From NCBI GenBank assembly GCA_003562655.1, contig PWUC01000185.1, positions 1-5,780 on the forward strand: a stretch of 5,780 bases of DNA. The letters are read 5' to 3'. Both the position numbers and the translations under genes were made by a program. Positions within the stretch are counted from its first letter, which is position 1. Each line of letters opens with the position of its first letter. Positions 5,395-5,780 of this stretch are shown one piece after another. The notes under the pieces are model-generated. The model saw only the letters and a list, made by a program, of their open reading frames with translations. It did no database searches and was not told the origin of the DNA. Source of the DNA: Clostridia bacterium (GTDB lineage Bacteria > Bacillota_E > SLMV01 > PUMD01).

Positions 5395-5780
5395 CGTCGC
5401 GGAGGCGGCGGGTACTGTTTGCATCATCGGGTTCTACCGTGTCTTCTACCGGGGTCTTTCTCACCTTATCGACTCAGATCAGGTCCCACGGAGTCCTCGC
5501 ACGCTGTGGGCGCACCGCTGCAGCCCTTCACAAATGGCCCTCAACTCTTCCTCAATAATCAGGGTGCGAAGTGTGCGATGCAGGTACCACCAGACACTGC
5601 GAGCGATCATGGCATTCTTCGCGGCGTTTCGGCGATCCAGGCAGGGCTCATGTTCTGAGTCAAGGACCACGTGGAAACCCGTGATTCTCGTCAACGCCCA
5701 TCGATCATGCGACAGGGTGCGGAGCTATCTGCTGGACGCGTCGTCACACCGAGTGTGGGAACGGTGGACTGTGCGTACGA
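5395..5780. other. 386-base 3' region without a convincing intact gene
   Basis: After the mobB stop the sequence is less gene-like. The plus strand has an open run in one frame from 5303 to the window end, but its product is rich in Arg and Ser, with no recognisable motif and no good ribosome binding site, so I do not call it. The minus strand has a frame with faint transposase-like character (see the next entry). A short direct repeat, TTCTACCG, occurs at 5432-5439 and 5444-5451. I see no tRNA, rRNA, CRISPR or clear terminator with a T-run. Confidence 0.5.
5479..5778 (-). pseudogene. Possible decayed transposase C-terminus (ISAs1-like)
   Basis: Reading leftward from 5778, one frame gives 17 codons, a TAG at 5727-5725, then 81 codons to a TGA at 5481-5479. 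The segment after the stop includes DRWALTRITGFHVVLD and DRRNAAKNAMIARSVWWYL. The pattern of Trp, then His and VLD, then an Arg-rich A-A-x-N helix, and a final hydrophobic helix resembles the HWxIEN...LHWVLD...AAENxxxIR end of ISAs1-type DDE transposases. The catalytic Glu of the IEN motif is not there (Ala-Leu-Thr instead). The stop codon, the lost Glu and the lack of a good start all fit decay of a remnant, with its N-terminal part beyond the window. The resemblance is from memory and is weak; it may be chance. Confidence 0.27.

Noticed and set aside
4936..5427. 163-codon open frame on the minus strand opposite mobB
   Set aside because: Shadow of mobB, with no recognisable domain. MobB motifs on the plus strand explain the region.
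5357..5780. Plus-strand frame open from ATG 5357 to the window end (about 141 codons), overlapping the end of mobB
   Set aside because: No good ribosome binding site, an Arg and Ser rich product, no recognised motif, and a 38-nt overlap with mobB. It could only be rescued if the frame stays open with clear homology beyond 5780.

Overview
This window is a GC-rich bacterial chromosome segment with densely packed genes, all reading on the + strand, and a gene-poor 3' end. Strong GGAGG-type ribosome binding sites, some GTG starts, a DUF4015 protein and an EF-G2-type translation GTPase together suggest a GC-rich, deep-branching Gram-positive-type bacterium, such as a GC-rich Clostridia or Limnochordia-like member of the Bacillota, or a related lineage. 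This is an inference from gene content. No rRNA or other phylogenetic marker here settles it, and I do not recognise the genome.

Layout. (1) 1-561: C-terminal third of a YtcJ-type (Amidohydro_3) amidohydrolase cut by the left window edge. (2) About 659-1408: a complete GufA/BbZIP-type ZIP family divalent metal transporter with all its binuclear-site residues in place. (3) 1409-1575: an intergenic leader with a good extended -10 promoter (TGATATACT), a perfect inverted repeat abutting it, and a possible 32-codon leader ORF whose stop overlaps the next start as ATGA. (4) 1576-2727: an exported DUF4015 putative glycoside hydrolase. (5) 2766-4838: an EF-G-like GTPase of the EF-G2 type, preceded by a GGA-repeat ribosome binding site. 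(6) 4861-5394: MobB, a P-loop protein of molybdenum cofactor (guanine dinucleotide) biosynthesis. (7) 5395-5780: no convincing intact gene. The minus strand carries a reading frame with weak resemblance to the C-terminus of ISAs1-like transposases, interrupted by a stop, so it may be a decayed insertion-sequence remnant.

Genes 4 to 6 are separated by only 38 and 22 nt and no terminator is visible between them. They probably form one transcript from the promoter near 1436-1444. Their functions (cell-envelope or polysaccharide hydrolase, translation GTPase, Mo-cofactor protein) do not form an obvious pathway, so this looks like a housekeeping operon of convenience and not a dedicated system. 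The amidohydrolase and the ZIP transporter are a separate pair upstream.

I did not find a clearly new biological system. The most interesting points are the EF-G2 GTPase with Tyr in place of the usual catalytic His after DTPG, the structured leader with its candidate coupled small ORF, the 32-nt near-identical duplication inside the ZIP gene, and the possible transposase remnant at the 3' end.
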